Shown: positions 1-8,396 of the stretch, piece by piece
Numbering within the stretch: the stretch's first letter is position 1
Layout of the letters: each line of letters starts with the position of its first letter
DNA from: an uncultured Flavobacteriales bacterium
Lineage (GTDB): Bacteria > Bacteroidota > Bacteroidia > Flavobacteriales_E > Vicingaceae
DNA: 64,000 nucleotides
Direction of reading: 5' to 3'
NCBI GenBank assembly: GCA_913056345.1
Contig: CAJXMH010000002.1
Location: forward strand, 1-64,000
Notes under the pieces: generated by a model
Told to the model about the DNA's origin: nothing
Database searches by the model: none
Seen by the model: only the letters and a program-made list of their open reading frames with translations
Program-made: the position numbers and the translations under genes

Positions 1-344
1 AGGTAAGCCAATACAGGTGAAAGCAGCATTAAAATCACATAACCACCGATAAAAGCAAAGAACAAGAAAAAGAAAATTCTTAAAATGAGCCAGATGAAAA
101 GGTTCAAGGCTCCTGCTAGGAATTCAGCACCCCAAAAGTCCCAAGTGTTTGGTTCCCATGCTGCTTTTATAGCGGTGATGGCAGATTCGGTGAGGCTGCC
201 AACGAGGTTTAAACCTAAAGCGAGCAGCACTATGTTGAGTAGGACTGGTAAAATAAAAAATTTCATCATCCCGTTTTTACGGATGAATTCCACTGCCCTG
301 CTGTAACTGCCTAAGGCAATTTGGAAGTCTTTGAGGTGACCCAT
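1..344 (-). CDS. EI24 domain-containing membrane protein (partial, N-terminal part)
   Basis: The gene runs off the left edge, so only about the first 114 residues are present. It opens with MGHLKDFQIALGSYSRAVEF, followed by a hydrophobic segment (around residues 27-48), a short soluble stretch rich in Trp, and a second strongly hydrophobic, Phe-rich segment (around 80-105). This pattern matches the EI24/CysZ-like family of inner membrane proteins; in gamma-proteobacteria CysZ is a sulfate transporter, but Bacteroidota EI24 proteins have no proven substrate. The ATG lies 11 bases after the restriction enzyme stop codon, so it may be read from the same transcript. The family call is from recognition of the N-terminus and topology; the transport role is inference. 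Confidence 0.7.
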   Translation of the reverse strand, partial: MGHLKDFQIALGSYSRAVEFIRKNGMMKFFILPVLLNIVLLALGLNLVGSLTESAITAIKAAWEPNTWDFWGAEFLAGALNLFIWLILRIFFFLFFAFIGGYVILMLLSPVLAY

Positions 345-354
345 AGGACAAAGA

Positions 355-1059
355 TTAAGCTTTTAAATGAAATACCAGTTCTTCAATCGGTTTCGCCTCT
401 CTTTTTAAATTACAACACCAAAACTCCCGTTTGCCGTATTTCCATTTCTGTTGTTTAATTGGCTTCTGTTCAATTTGCTTTACTAATGTTGGTTTATCGA
501 TCCACGCGGCTAGGTAAGTGTCTTTTTCATAGCGAAAGGCCGCAAATTCTTGATATATCTTGTCAACCTCTCGGACTTCGAGCGGAGCCGAGAAGTCCGA
601 GAGGTTTCTTCTACTTTTCAACCACTCATCTTTTCGCAAGCGCAATTGTTTGAAAAAAAGCTGCACGTGCACATCGCCTTTCAATTCCGCTATGCTTTGA
701 GCTCCTCTTCGAATTAATTTGATATCCCGCTTTTCAGCTAAAGTCTCAAAGGTCTCATCCGCATCAGGAATCAGGGAGGTTTTTAGCTCCAAGCTCAGGG
801 GCTTCTCTTTGCGCTCAAACAGAAAATCTACATCCATACCGCTATTCTCATCAGCATGGTTGCAGGAATAATTTCTGATTTCATTTTGATCCAACCATTT
901 TCGAAAAGCCAATTCGCCCACATAACCCCTCAGTTTGCTATCAAAGGCCACATTGGGGTGACGGTTTCTTAAATTATCGATGAAATTGTGTGCCAAAGCT
1001 TGCTTCATGGCCTGCATCACCTCGGCTTTTCTCAAGGGTATGTTTAGCCAATCAAGCAT
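355..1059 (-). CDS. Type II-like restriction endonuclease with an in-frame palindromic insert
   Basis: A 234-residue protein that probably cleaves DNA as the partner of the adjacent DNA methyltransferase, whose 3' end it overlaps by 8 bp. A PD-(D/E)xK-type core can be read: Glu49 in GELAF, Asp76/Asp78 in GMDVDF, then Glu91-Leu-Lys93 (ELKTS) 15 residues on, which is the usual spacing of this nuclease fold. I do not recognise the specificity. Residues 152-165 (NLSDFSAPLEVREV) are encoded exactly by a 42-bp palindrome that looks inserted without breaking the frame (see the repeat entry). Whether the enzyme stays active with this insert is unknown. Nuclease identity rests on motif reading plus neighbourhood, not on a family match. 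Confidence 0.72.
   Translation of the reverse strand: MLDWLNIPLRKAEVMQAMKQALAHNFIDNLRNRHPNVAFDSKLRGYVGELAFRKWLDQNEIRNYSCNHADENSGMDVDFLFERKEKPLSLELKTSLIPDADETFETLAEKRDIKLIRRGAQSIAELKGDVHVQLFFKQLRLRKDEWLKSRRNLSDFSAPLEVREVDKIYQEFAAFRYEKDTYLAAWIDKPTLVKQIEQKPIKQQKWKYGKREFWCCNLKREAKPIEELVFHLKA
565..606. repeat. 42-bp palindromic element inside the restriction enzyme gene
   Basis: Two perfect 15-bp inverted arms, aacctctcggacttc (565-579) and its complement (592-606), enclose a 12-base centre (580-591). On the coding strand it is exactly 14 codons and stays open. The GC content (24 of 42) and the symmetry differ from the surrounding gene. I recall similar ctccgctcgaagtc-type palindromes scattered through flavobacterial genomes, but that is memory and not checked. 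I saw no second copy in this window. Confidence 0.85.
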
Positions 1060-2341
1060 CTTTTAATTTGAGTTGAAAGTAGCGCAGTTGGTTATCACTT
1101 AGGCCCTTTACTTTTTTGCCAGAGCGTTTTTTGTAACCTTCTATGGCTTTCTTGTTACGCGGATAAGTAATCTTTTGACAGATCTCGTTTTCATTATTGG
1201 TGATCAAGGTACAGCTTCGTTCGCCGTCATCTGCTTGGTTTTGTAGCATGGTAGCGTGCAAACTGCTGCCGGAGCCTGCAAAAAAATCCAAGACCTTAGC
1301 CTCTTTTTTGTCTAATAGGTCTAAGAAAAAACGAATCAAGGCGGTTGGTTTCGGATAGCTGAAGTGCTCATCTGGTAAAATGTCTTTCAGTTCATTGCTG
1401 CCTTTAGCATTGCTAAAATCAATCATGGCACGATGAGGGAGTTTCCGCACGCGTTTTCTATCTTGATTGTCTACATATTGGTATTGTTTAATGTAGACTT
1501 TCCAGCCTTCTTTACGCTGCTTAAATTCAATAAAATCGTTTTTTAAGCCCCATTCAAATTTTGCTTTATTCCAGCGCCAGGTGTTGGGCTTGCCAATTTT
1601 TCCGCCTGATTTGAGTTTACTGCCATCTGGTGCTTCAATCACATAATCCATGCTTTTGCTGTAGCTGCCGCGGTAATCGAGGTCACGCAAGTAGTACTTG
1701 CCTCTTTTGGCTACAAACTCATCGCTGTAGCGGTATTTTTTGTCACTTTCTACATCAACGGTGGCTTTAGCAAACTCTAGCTTGTCGATTTCTTTGGCAT
1801 AGCATAACACATAATCGTACTCAATGGCAACTTGCCGGCTGTCATGGCCGCTGCCGGCTTTGCACTTGCGAATAAAATTGGCCACGAAGTTTTGCTGACC
1901 GAATAGGCCATCGCAGAGGAGTTTTAAGCGCGCTTGTTCGTAGTCATCAATGGAAATAAAGATCACGCCATCTTCTGTTAGTAGCTGCTTGGCTTCTAGC
2001 AGCCGTTTGTACATGAAAGAGATCCATTTGGAATGGCGTAATTCATCTTCTTCATCTACATAGCGGTCATTGTATTTGAATTCTTTACTGCCTGTATTGT
2101 AAGGTGGATCAATGTAGATCAGGTCAAACTTTTCTTTTGCTTGATTCAGCCACTTTAAACCGAGTAAATTATCTCCTTCAAATAGGCGATGCTGAGGACC
2201 TTGCTTTCCAAGGCGCAATTTCTTTTTTTCAGCAGCTATGATTTTATTCTTGGCTAAGGCTACTTCTAATGCTTCTGCTTTCTCTTCCCAAAAGAGACCA
2301 GATTTTTGCTGAAAAGATTGAATAGAGGACTTTTTGCTCAA
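1052..2341 (-). CDS. Site-specific DNA adenine N6-methyltransferase (beta class, type III Mod-like)
   Basis: A 429-residue methyltransferase that transfers a methyl group from S-adenosylmethionine to adenine, protecting host DNA from the linked nuclease. The catalytic motif IV DPPY is at 78-81 (DPPYNTGS), and the SAM-binding motif I DFFAGSGSS comes later, at 352-360; this order defines the beta class. The central region (about 150-330), with many Lys, Tyr and Trp, is probably the target recognition domain. The sequence resembles Mod subunits of type III systems, but no Res helicase gene is present; a 234-residue nuclease follows instead, so a type II organisation is more likely. The upstream gap to proline dehydrogenase is 37 bases. 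Confidence 0.88.
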   Translation of the reverse strand: MSKKSSIQSFQQKSGLFWEEKAEALEVALAKNKIIAAEKKKLRLGKQGPQHRLFEGDNLLGLKWLNQAKEKFDLIYIDPPYNTGSKEFKYNDRYVDEEDELRHSKWISFMYKRLLEAKQLLTEDGVIFISIDDYEQARLKLLCDGLFGQQNFVANFIRKCKAGSGHDSRQVAIEYDYVLCYAKEIDKLEFAKATVDVESDKKYRYSDEFVAKRGKYYLRDLDYRGSYSKSMDYVIEAPDGSKLKSGGKIGKPNTWRWNKAKFEWGLKNDFIEFKQRKEGWKVYIKQYQYVDNQDRKRVRKLPHRAMIDFSNAKGSNELKDILPDEHFSYPKPTALIRFFLDLLDKKEAKVLDFFAGSGSSLHATMLQNQADDGERSCTLITNNENEICQKITYPRNKKAIEGYKKRSGKKVKGLSDNQLRYFQLKLKDA

Positions 2342-2378
2342 GTGAGATCAGTTTGTACGCTAAAGATAGCAAAGAGAT

Positions 2379-3554
2379 TTATTCTGCTTCCGCTTTTTTC
2401 CTGCGTTCAAGTTCTGTTTCTACTAAATCGAGCTCTCGGTTGGTTTGTCCGGCAATGGAAGTGTTTTCTTCAGCTCTACGAATCAAGTAAGGCATTACTT
2501 CCTTTACTGGTCCATAAGGTACATACTTGGCTACATTGTAATGCTGTTTGGCTAGGTTGAAGCTAATGTGGTCGCTCATGCCCAACAGTTGCGAAAAATA
2601 GATTTGTGGGTCATCGGCGGCAATGTCTTTTTTCTGCATCAACTCAGTCAACAACATAGAGCTGTATTCATTGTGTGAACCACAGCAAAAGGCAATTCGA
2701 TCTAAGTGATCAATGCAAAACTCAACCGCCCGATTAAAGTCTAAGTCGGTTGCTTCTTTATTGGGTTGAATGGGATCTTGGTACCCTTTGCGAGCTGCTC
2801 TGGCTCTTTCTTTTTCCATGTATGCACCTCGCACTAACTTCAGGCCAATGTAAAAGCCCTCTTGCTGAGATTGCTCATACAATTCTTTAATGTAGGCCAA
2901 ACGATCGTGGCGATAAAGTTGAGCTGTATTGTAGATCAAGGCACGCTCTTGGTTGTAGCGGTGCATCATGATCAAGGCAATTTCATCAATGGCATCTTGG
3001 ATCCAACTTTCTTCGGCATCGATCATGATGGGAATTCCGGCATTAGCCGCATTCTGACAAATAATGTCTACCCGATTTCTTCCTTTTAAGAATTCATTTG
3101 ATTCTTCTTCAGAAAGCTCTTCTTGTGTGCTGACTTTCTTAAGTAAGTCGAAAGGTATCAAGGCTGTCATTTTAAACACACAAAAGGGTACATTGCTGTC
3201 TTTACTGGCACGCTCAATGGAGGCGACTGCTTTACCCAAAAACTGGTCAAAGTCTTCTTCTCTTTGTTTGCCTTCAACCGAATAGTCTAAAATGGTTTTA
3301 ACGTTAAACTGCCCAAGTTCTAAGATTCGACTTTCACAATCTTCAATGCTTTCACCACCGCAGAAATGTTCAAAAACGGTTGACTTTACAAGGCCTTTAA
3401 CAGGCAGACCAATGCTAAGGGCAAAGTTCAATAACTTGCCGCCAACTTTAGTCAACCAGCCTATGCTCATCATTCTAAACATCCAATTGGACTTCTTTAA
3501 ATAGAGGTCGCTTTTATTGGCAAAAGCTATTTTAGTGTTGTCGAAGCTCAGCAT
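2379..3554 (-). CDS. Proline dehydrogenase (monofunctional)
   Basis: A 391-residue FAD enzyme that oxidises L-proline to pyrroline-5-carboxylate and passes electrons to the quinone pool, the first step of proline catabolism. Visible signatures of the PRODH beta-alpha barrel are DAEES (179-183), KLVRGAYMEKER (239-250) and, near the C-terminus, YLIRRAEEN, which holds the paired arginines that bind the proline carboxylate. It is not fused to P5C dehydrogenase, as is usual in Bacteroidota. The ATG directly follows the fabD stop codon with no spacer, so translation may be coupled although the two enzymes have no evident metabolic link. Confidence 0.95.
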   Translation of the reverse strand: MLSFDNTKIAFANKSDLYLKKSNWMFRMMSIGWLTKVGGKLLNFALSIGLPVKGLVKSTVFEHFCGGESIEDCESRILELGQFNVKTILDYSVEGKQREEDFDQFLGKAVASIERASKDSNVPFCVFKMTALIPFDLLKKVSTQEELSEEESNEFLKGRNRVDIICQNAANAGIPIMIDAEESWIQDAIDEIALIMMHRYNQERALIYNTAQLYRHDRLAYIKELYEQSQQEGFYIGLKLVRGAYMEKERARAARKGYQDPIQPNKEATDLDFNRAVEFCIDHLDRIAFCCGSHNEYSSMLLTELMQKKDIAADDPQIYFSQLLGMSDHISFNLAKQHYNVAKYVPYGPVKEVMPYLIRRAEENTSIAGQTNRELDLVETELERRKKAEAE

Positions 3555-4436
3555 TTAGATGGATGCGCTTTCGGTTTCAAAATGACGGTCTACTTTCTTC
3601 ACCAAGCCTTGTAAAACTTTACCCGGACCAACTTCTATCATTTTAGAAGCACCATCGGCAATCATTTGTTGCATGGTCTGCGTCCATCGAACTGGGGCAG
3701 TTAGTTGAGCTACCAAATTTGTTTTGATCTCAGCAGGATCAGTCACCCCTGCTGCAACTACGTTTTGATAAACAGGGCAGATCGGTGCTTTGATCTCAGT
3801 TTGCTTGATGGCTTCTTCTAATTCAGCCCTTGCAGGTTCCATAAGGGGCGAGTGGAAGGCACCACCAACTGGAAGAACCAAGGCTCTTTTAGCACCCGCT
3901 TCTTTTAGCACTTCACAGGCTTTTTCAACTGCCTCTACCGTTCCTGAAATCACCAACTGTCCGGGGCAATTATAATTTGCGGGAACGACTACACCTGGAA
4001 TATTTTGACAAATGGCTTCTACGCGCTCATCTTCCATGCCCAAAACTGCTGCCATGGTAGAAGGCTCTTTTTCGCAAGCCTTTTGCATGGCATTGGCTCG
4101 CTGGGAAACCAATTTAAGTCCGTCTTTAAAATTCATGGCCCCACAGGCAACTAAAGCAGAGAATTCTCCCAATGAATGACCTGCTGCCATGTCAGCTTTG
4201 AAGTCGTCCCCTAAGAGTTTAGCCAAGATTACCGAGTGTAAAAAAATAGCGGGTTGGGTAACATTGGTTTGCTTCAGTTCCTCTGCACTTCCTTCAAACA
4301 TGGTTTTGCTTATGTCAAAGCCTAGAATATCGTTGGCTTTAGAAAAAAGGTTTTTTGCTTCATCAGCATGCTCATAAAGGTCTTTTCCCATGCCTGAAAA
4401 TTGGGCTCCTTGGCCCGGAAATACGTATGCTTTCAT
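3555..4436 (-). CDS. fabD: Malonyl-CoA:ACP transacylase
   Basis: This 293-residue cytoplasmic enzyme loads malonyl groups onto acyl carrier protein for fatty acid synthesis. The N-terminal PGQGAQ (7-12), the nucleophile elbow GHSLGE with Ser88, Arg113 for the malonyl carboxylate and the general base His195 in GAFHSP are all in place and match the spacing of the E. coli enzyme. The length is typical. The gene is separated from the upstream Bax-inhibitor gene by 78 bases that contain a terminator hairpin, and it is fused end-to-start with proline dehydrogenase downstream. No other fab genes are nearby. Confidence 0.97.
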   Translation of the reverse strand: MKAYVFPGQGAQFSGMGKDLYEHADEAKNLFSKANDILGFDISKTMFEGSAEELKQTNVTQPAIFLHSVILAKLLGDDFKADMAAGHSLGEFSALVACGAMNFKDGLKLVSQRANAMQKACEKEPSTMAAVLGMEDERVEAICQNIPGVVVPANYNCPGQLVISGTVEAVEKACEVLKEAGAKRALVLPVGGAFHSPLMEPARAELEEAIKQTEIKAPICPVYQNVVAAGVTDPAEIKTNLVAQLTAPVRWTQTMQQMIADGASKMIEVGPGKVLQGLVKKVDRHFETESASI

Positions 4437-4454
4437 CTGCTTAGTTTTTTTATC

Positions 4455-4484
4455 AAAAATGCCTGCTTAGTATGTAAGCAGGCA
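4455..4484 (-). terminator. Rho-independent terminator after the Bax-inhibitor gene
   Basis: Read on the minus strand, a perfect 10-bp stem tgcctgctta/taagcaggca with a 5-base loop is followed directly by TTTTT. It lies between the Bax-inhibitor stop and the fabD start, so it should separate the two transcripts; fabD would then need its own promoter in the short space after it, or depend on read-through. Confidence 0.8.
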
Positions 4485-4514
4485 ATAGTAGGGATTTGTT
4501 TTTAAAATTGAAAA

Positions 4515-5261
4515 CTATCTTCTGTCGCCAAATAAGCGCAGAAGGAATAGAAATAAGTTGACAAAGTCCAAGTATAAGTTTAATGCGCCCATGATGGCTA
4601 GCTTATTATTTGATTCAGTCCCATATTCAACACCCGAGCCAATGCGTTTCAGCTTTTGAACGTCGTAGGCGGTTAAACCGGTGAAGATTAACACTCCGAT
4701 ACAGCTGATTACGTAATCCATCATAGCGCTGCCTAAGAACATATTGATCAACATGGCGATCACCAAGCCAATTAAAGCCATGGTCAAAATAGAGCCAAAC
4801 TTGGTCAGGTCTTGTTTGGTGGTGTAACCAACCACAGCCATGGTACCAAAAGTTGCCGCCGTGATAAAAAAGGTCGAGGTGATACTAGCGGCTGTGTAAG
4901 CCAAGAAAATAAAGCTCAAACTCATTCCCATTACGGCAGAGTAGGCGATAAATAAAAGTAATAAAGTAAAGGATGACAGCCTGTTAAATGAAAAAGACAT
5001 CACCAAAACAAAGATCAGGGGAGCAAACATAACCGCATAGCCCAAAAAGGTCATTCCGCCGGTTTGCATGTTAACCAAACTGCTCATGAGTGCATCAGAA
5101 GAGGCGAACCAATACGCCACAATTCCAGTAATGGAAAGTGCTCCTGCCATGTAGGTAAATACATTGGTTAAGAATGCTTTTACTTGATCTGCAGAGCGGC
5201 TCGCACTGCCTTCTTGCTGGTAGGAAGAAGGGTTGGAATTAAAGTTTCTAAGATCGTTCAT
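4515..5261 (-). CDS. Bax inhibitor-1/YccA family membrane protein
   Basis: A 248-residue protein with about seven closely spaced hydrophobic segments, starting after a Ser/Asn-rich cytoplasmic N-terminus of some 30 residues. The family signature region near the C-terminus (FTGLTAYDVQKLKRI, then ALNLYLDFVNLFLFLLRLFG) is clear. Members of this family are inner membrane proteins; the structurally studied bacterial homologue is a pH-sensitive calcium leak channel, and E. coli YccA modulates FtsH. The exact role here is unknown. It is monocistronic by position, followed by a hairpin terminator. Confidence 0.95.
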   Translation of the reverse strand: MNDLRNFNSNPSSYQQEGSASRSADQVKAFLTNVFTYMAGALSITGIVAYWFASSDALMSSLVNMQTGGMTFLGYAVMFAPLIFVLVMSFSFNRLSSFTLLLLFIAYSAVMGMSLSFIFLAYTAASITSTFFITAATFGTMAVVGYTTKQDLTKFGSILTMALIGLVIAMLINMFLGSAMMDYVISCIGVLIFTGLTAYDVQKLKRIGSGVEYGTESNNKLAIMGALNLYLDFVNLFLFLLRLFGDRR

Positions 5262-5332
5262 TGTTGTATATTATTTTTATCCAAATTAAGCATAAATCAT
5301 GCCTCTAGCGAATTTCTGAAAGAATGTCAGTC

Positions 5333-5983
5333 TTAAATTAAGTTAGCAGAAATGAGCTGAATGAATTCTTTTCGCGTTGATTCATTTTTAAACTCTCCCG
5401 TAAAGGCTGAGGTGGTCGTTACAGAGTTTTGCTTTTGAATCCCACGCATCTGCATACACAGGTGTTTGGCTTCAATTACTACTGCTACCCCTAATGGTTT
5501 TAAAGTGTCATGAATACAGCTTTTTATCTGGTCGGTCAAGCGTTCTTGCACTTGTAGCCTTCTTGAAAAGGCGTCGGCTACGCGAGGAATCTTGCTTAAA
5601 CCCACAATGTGTCCATTGGGAATGTAGGCAACATGGGCTTTGCCAAAAAAAGGCAGCATGTGGTGTTCGCACATGGAGTAGATCTCAATATCTTTCACGA
5701 TCACCATCTGGCTGTGATCTTCTGCAAACATGGCTGAACGTAGGATTTCAGCCGGGTCTAGGTCATAACCATGGGTGAGGTATTGCATGGCCTTGGCTAC
5801 CCGCTCTGGGGTTTTCAACAAACCTTCGCGGTTCACATCTTCTCCAAGTTCACCAATAATCTCGCTGTAATGATTGGAAATGCGTTCAATCTTTTCGGCA
5901 TTGTATTGGTCCACCCTTTCGTAACCTTCTTGTCTGTCTTTTTCTGCCATAAGGCCGTTGTTAGTTGCCGAAGTATTCGACAT
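5333..5983 (-). CDS. folE: GTP cyclohydrolase I
   Basis: Converts GTP to 7,8-dihydroneopterin triphosphate, the entry to folate, biopterin and queuosine-type pterins. The zinc ligands Cys105 and His108 (MCEHHMLPF) and Cys176 (HLCMQMRG) are present. I start it at the internal ATG giving MSNTSATNN, 216 residues, because the 16 residues upstream (rich in Cys, Arg and Lys) are out of family character and lie within the preceding gene. With this start it still overlaps the pterin synthase gene by 23 bp, so the two are translationally coupled and act one after the other on the same intermediate. Confidence 0.96.
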   Translation of the reverse strand: MSNTSATNNGLMAEKDRQEGYERVDQYNAEKIERISNHYSEIIGELGEDVNREGLLKTPERVAKAMQYLTHGYDLDPAEILRSAMFAEDHSQMVIVKDIEIYSMCEHHMLPFFGKAHVAYIPNGHIVGLSKIPRVADAFSRRLQVQERLTDQIKSCIHDTLKPLGVAVVIEAKHLCMQMRGIQKQNSVTTTSAFTGEFKNESTRKEFIQLISANLI

Positions 5984-6374
5984 AATTGTTCTCTGTTTCT
6001 TGCAGCTTAACCGAATGCAATTGAGCACCAAGCTCAGCTACTGGTTTTTCAATTTGATTCCAAATGGCAATGGCAATGTTTTCAGTGGAACTCATCTGTC
6101 CTTTCATAAAGTCAACATCTAGGTTAATGTTTTTATGGTCGAGCTTCGCAATTACTTTCTCTTTGATCACATCACCCAAGGCCGATAGGTCAACAACAAA
6201 GCCCGTAGAAGGTTGTGGTTCTCCTTTTACCGTAACCCACAAAATGTAATTATGGCCATGCCAGTTGGGATTAGAGCATTTGCCAAAAACCTCCATATTC
6301 TGTTCATCGCTCCACTCATCTTTTGCTAGTTTATGGGCAGCGCTGAAGCGTTCTCTCCTTGTAATGTGAATCAT
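5961..6374 (-). CDS. 6-pyruvoyl-tetrahydropterin synthase / 6-carboxytetrahydropterin synthase (QueD) family
   Basis: A 137-residue enzyme that uses dihydroneopterin triphosphate, the product of the overlapping folE. Zinc ligands His14, His39 and His41 and the catalytic Cys33 ([13 protein letters not shown]) are visible, as is the C-terminal ETENNYVEY motif. The substrate is not settled by these: QueD enzymes feed queuosine synthesis, while PTPS enzymes feed tetrahydrobiopterin. The genes queE and queC are not in the window. The start [14 protein letters not shown] was chosen because a -7 box TATATTTG sits 18-25 bases upstream and overlaps the longer reading frame. Confidence 0.9.
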   Translation of the reverse strand: MIHITRRERFSAAHKLAKDEWSDEQNMEVFGKCSNPNWHGHNYILWVTVKGEPQPSTGFVVDLSALGDVIKEKVIAKLDHKNINLDVDFMKGQMSSTENIAIAIWNQIEKPVAELGAQLHSVKLQETENNYVEYFGN

Positions 6375-6391
6375 CTTCAAATAATTTTTTG

Positions 6392-6399
6392 CAAATATA
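6392..6399 (-). promoter_or_regulatory. -7 box TATATTTG for the pterin synthase-folE operon
   Basis: Perfect match to the Bacteroidota consensus TAnnTTTG on the minus strand, 18 bases before the chosen ATG. No convincing -33 TTG at the usual distance was seen. Confidence 0.55.
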
Positions 6400-6818
6400 A
6401 ATGAACCATTTGAGTACAGTTTAAAAGCGAAAGAGTTTAGCAAGAAATAGCGTAATTCAATTAAACGCCTATTGTAATTATAAGCTTAAGGCTGCTGTCG
6501 AAAAAGGATAGTAGGTAAGCCCTTTTTGCTAACTGCTTGATTGGTTGCCTTGAAAGTGCGACCTTTTAAAAAGAATAGTATATTTGGTTCAGAAACCGAC
6601 AAAATGTATATCAGATTTATTTATTTTTCTGACAATTATACTTTTTATGGTCTCTATATCTTGTTAAGTGGTAACGCTTATTTTGTGTCTATTCTAAAAT
6701 TTACCGAGCTAGATAGGAAGCTATCTTTATTCGGACGCAATCAACGTTATTTGAGCAATAATAAAAAGAGGAAAACGTTACAAAATAGTACGACTTTATC
6801 ACGAAGCAATGCTATGGT
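6400..6818. other. Intergenic region, AT-rich, no supported gene
   Basis: About 420 bases between the pterin synthase promoter and the T9SS protein. It holds one TATATTTG on the plus strand at 6579-6586, a possible -7 box that would give a leader of over 200 bases for the downstream gene. A 95-codon open frame beginning with TTG lies here, but its translation looks random. I see no RNA gene and no strong terminator. Confidence 0.6.
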
Positions 6819-8384
6819 ATGGAATTGAAGTATGTTAATTTCAAAAGTAATAGCAGGGGGTTTCTCCTGCTATTACTAACTATTTTTTCTTGTCAGGTCA
6901 TTTTTTCCCAGACTGTAATTAGTAAAGTAATTCCTACAGGTTACTTGGGGAACCAATCCTCAAATTTCAAATTTGCTTTAAGAGCGGGAATAAATGAATA
7001 TGATAGGGCATCCTTATTTTTAGCTTTTGAAAGCTCAGACTCATCAAATTTAATAACGGCTTATAACTTCTATCGTATTGACAAATCTACCTTAGTTACT
7101 TTAGACTCCAATATGATTTGGCAAAGAGGAAGTAAGTTTGTTCCGCTTAACTTATCAGGAACTGAAGGTGGAATTGAGTCTAAATTGCTGGAAGACCCCT
7201 CAAATGGAAACCAATACATTTCAGAATTTGAATATGACGCAAATACTTCTGATTACACAATCAATATCTATTCTGTGAGAAACCTGATAGAGAAAGATTC
7301 TATTATATTAACTAGCACTATAAACGGAAAGAGACCTTCAAGCCAAGTCTTTATCTACCAATCAAGAGTATTCTTTATAAGTATTGTAAACCAATCTTTT
7401 TATTCTATCTATTCAATTGATCTAAATAGCGGACAGATCCTGAAAAAAAGAGATGTTGACTTCAATAATTATCAATTGGGGCAAGATTTTAATACACACA
7501 AAGTCTATAGAATAAGTGAACATTTTGAGCATGATTCATTGCTTGTGTTTTATGAAGGAGATGCAAATTTTATCAGCATGCTAGACATTGATTCATTAGA
7601 AACAAAAGCAAGAATTGGTTTTACGAGTCCCATACAGGTGCAATTGTATAATTCGTCAAATTATTTTAATTCAAAAACAAGTGATTATCATATTGACAGC
7701 TCAGGCGTTTACATGGGAGGTTATAGCACACACTTTACGCTACCCAACACATACGATGATCAGTTTTTCAGCAGTAAGTTTAATTGGGATAGTACTTTAA
7801 GCTATTACCGTAATTTTGGTGATACAAATACGCATGAGTGGGGCATGTCATATAAGAGACATGACTCTTCTGATTATATTTTTGGAAGTGCCCCTATCGT
7901 AAAGCCCTATTATGCTTTTGCACCTAATCGTACCAAGCTTCTCTTATTGCGTTACAATGGTCAACAATTAGATAGCATACAGTTTGAGGGGACAAAAAAT
8001 CATTCGGGCTTTAATATGGTAGTAGACAATAGTCACATTTTTACTTTATCTACTTTTTCAAATGCTTGGACAAACGATAGTATTTATTTGCAAATTAATA
8101 AAATACCCATAGGCTTATTAACAGGTATAGAAGAACTGCCACAGAAAAAGGGGAGTCGGAAAATTATCGTTTACCCTAATCCAAGTCGAGAAATGATAAA
8201 GTCAGAACTATTTAAAATCGGAGATGAATACTCAATCTACGATCTAAAGGGAAGTCTTGTTTTTTCCGGTACTATAAATCAAAAGAGGCAAGTAGAAGTT
8301 CGACATCTGCAAAACGGCACCTATTACCTACGGCTAAATAAAGAAGGTAGTTTTGGAACCGCTATTTTTATGAAAGTTGATTAA
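6819..8384 (+). CDS. Secreted protein with T9SS type A sorting domain, function unknown
   Basis: A 521-residue protein with a signal peptide (hydrophobic core LLLLLTIFSC, ending near VIFSQ at 31) and a C-terminal sorting domain with the hallmark VYPNPSRE followed by a beta-sandwich ending in YYLRLNKEG. Such proteins cross the outer membrane by the type IX system and are usually released or attached to A-LPS. The middle 400 residues, rich in Ser, Asn, Tyr and Asp, suggest a beta-rich fold, perhaps a propeller, but I recognise no domain. The gene is clearly AT-richer than its housekeeping neighbours and is followed at 12 bases by two small secreted-protein genes that may share its transcript. 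Confidence 0.85.
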   Translation: MELKYVNFKSNSRGFLLLLLTIFSCQVIFSQTVISKVIPTGYLGNQSSNFKFALRAGINEYDRASLFLAFESSDSSNLITAYNFYRIDKSTLVTLDSNMIWQRGSKFVPLNLSGTEGGIESKLLEDPSNGNQYISEFEYDANTSDYTINIYSVRNLIEKDSIILTSTINGKRPSSQVFIYQSRVFFISIVNQSFYSIYSIDLNSGQILKKRDVDFNNYQLGQDFNTHKVYRISEHFEHDSLLVFYEGDANFISMLDIDSLETKARIGFTSPIQVQLYNSSNYFNSKTSDYHIDSSGVYMGGYSTHFTLPNTYDDQFFSSKFNWDSTLSYYRNFGDTNTHEWGMSYKRHDSSDYIFGSAPIVKPYYAFAPNRTKLLLLRYNGQQLDSIQFEGTKNHSGFNMVVDNSHIFTLSTFSNAWTNDSIYLQINKIPIGLLTGIEELPQKKGSRKIIVYPNPSREMIKSELFKIGDEYSIYDLKGSLVFSGTINQKRQVEVRHLQNGTYYLRLNKEGSFGTAIFMKVD

Positions 8385-8396
8385 TTGTAAATCAAA

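Noticed and set aside
6541-6828. A 95-codon open frame before the T9SS gene
   Set aside because: It begins with TTG, its translation has random character, has no signal peptide or family pattern and overlaps the start of the next gene.
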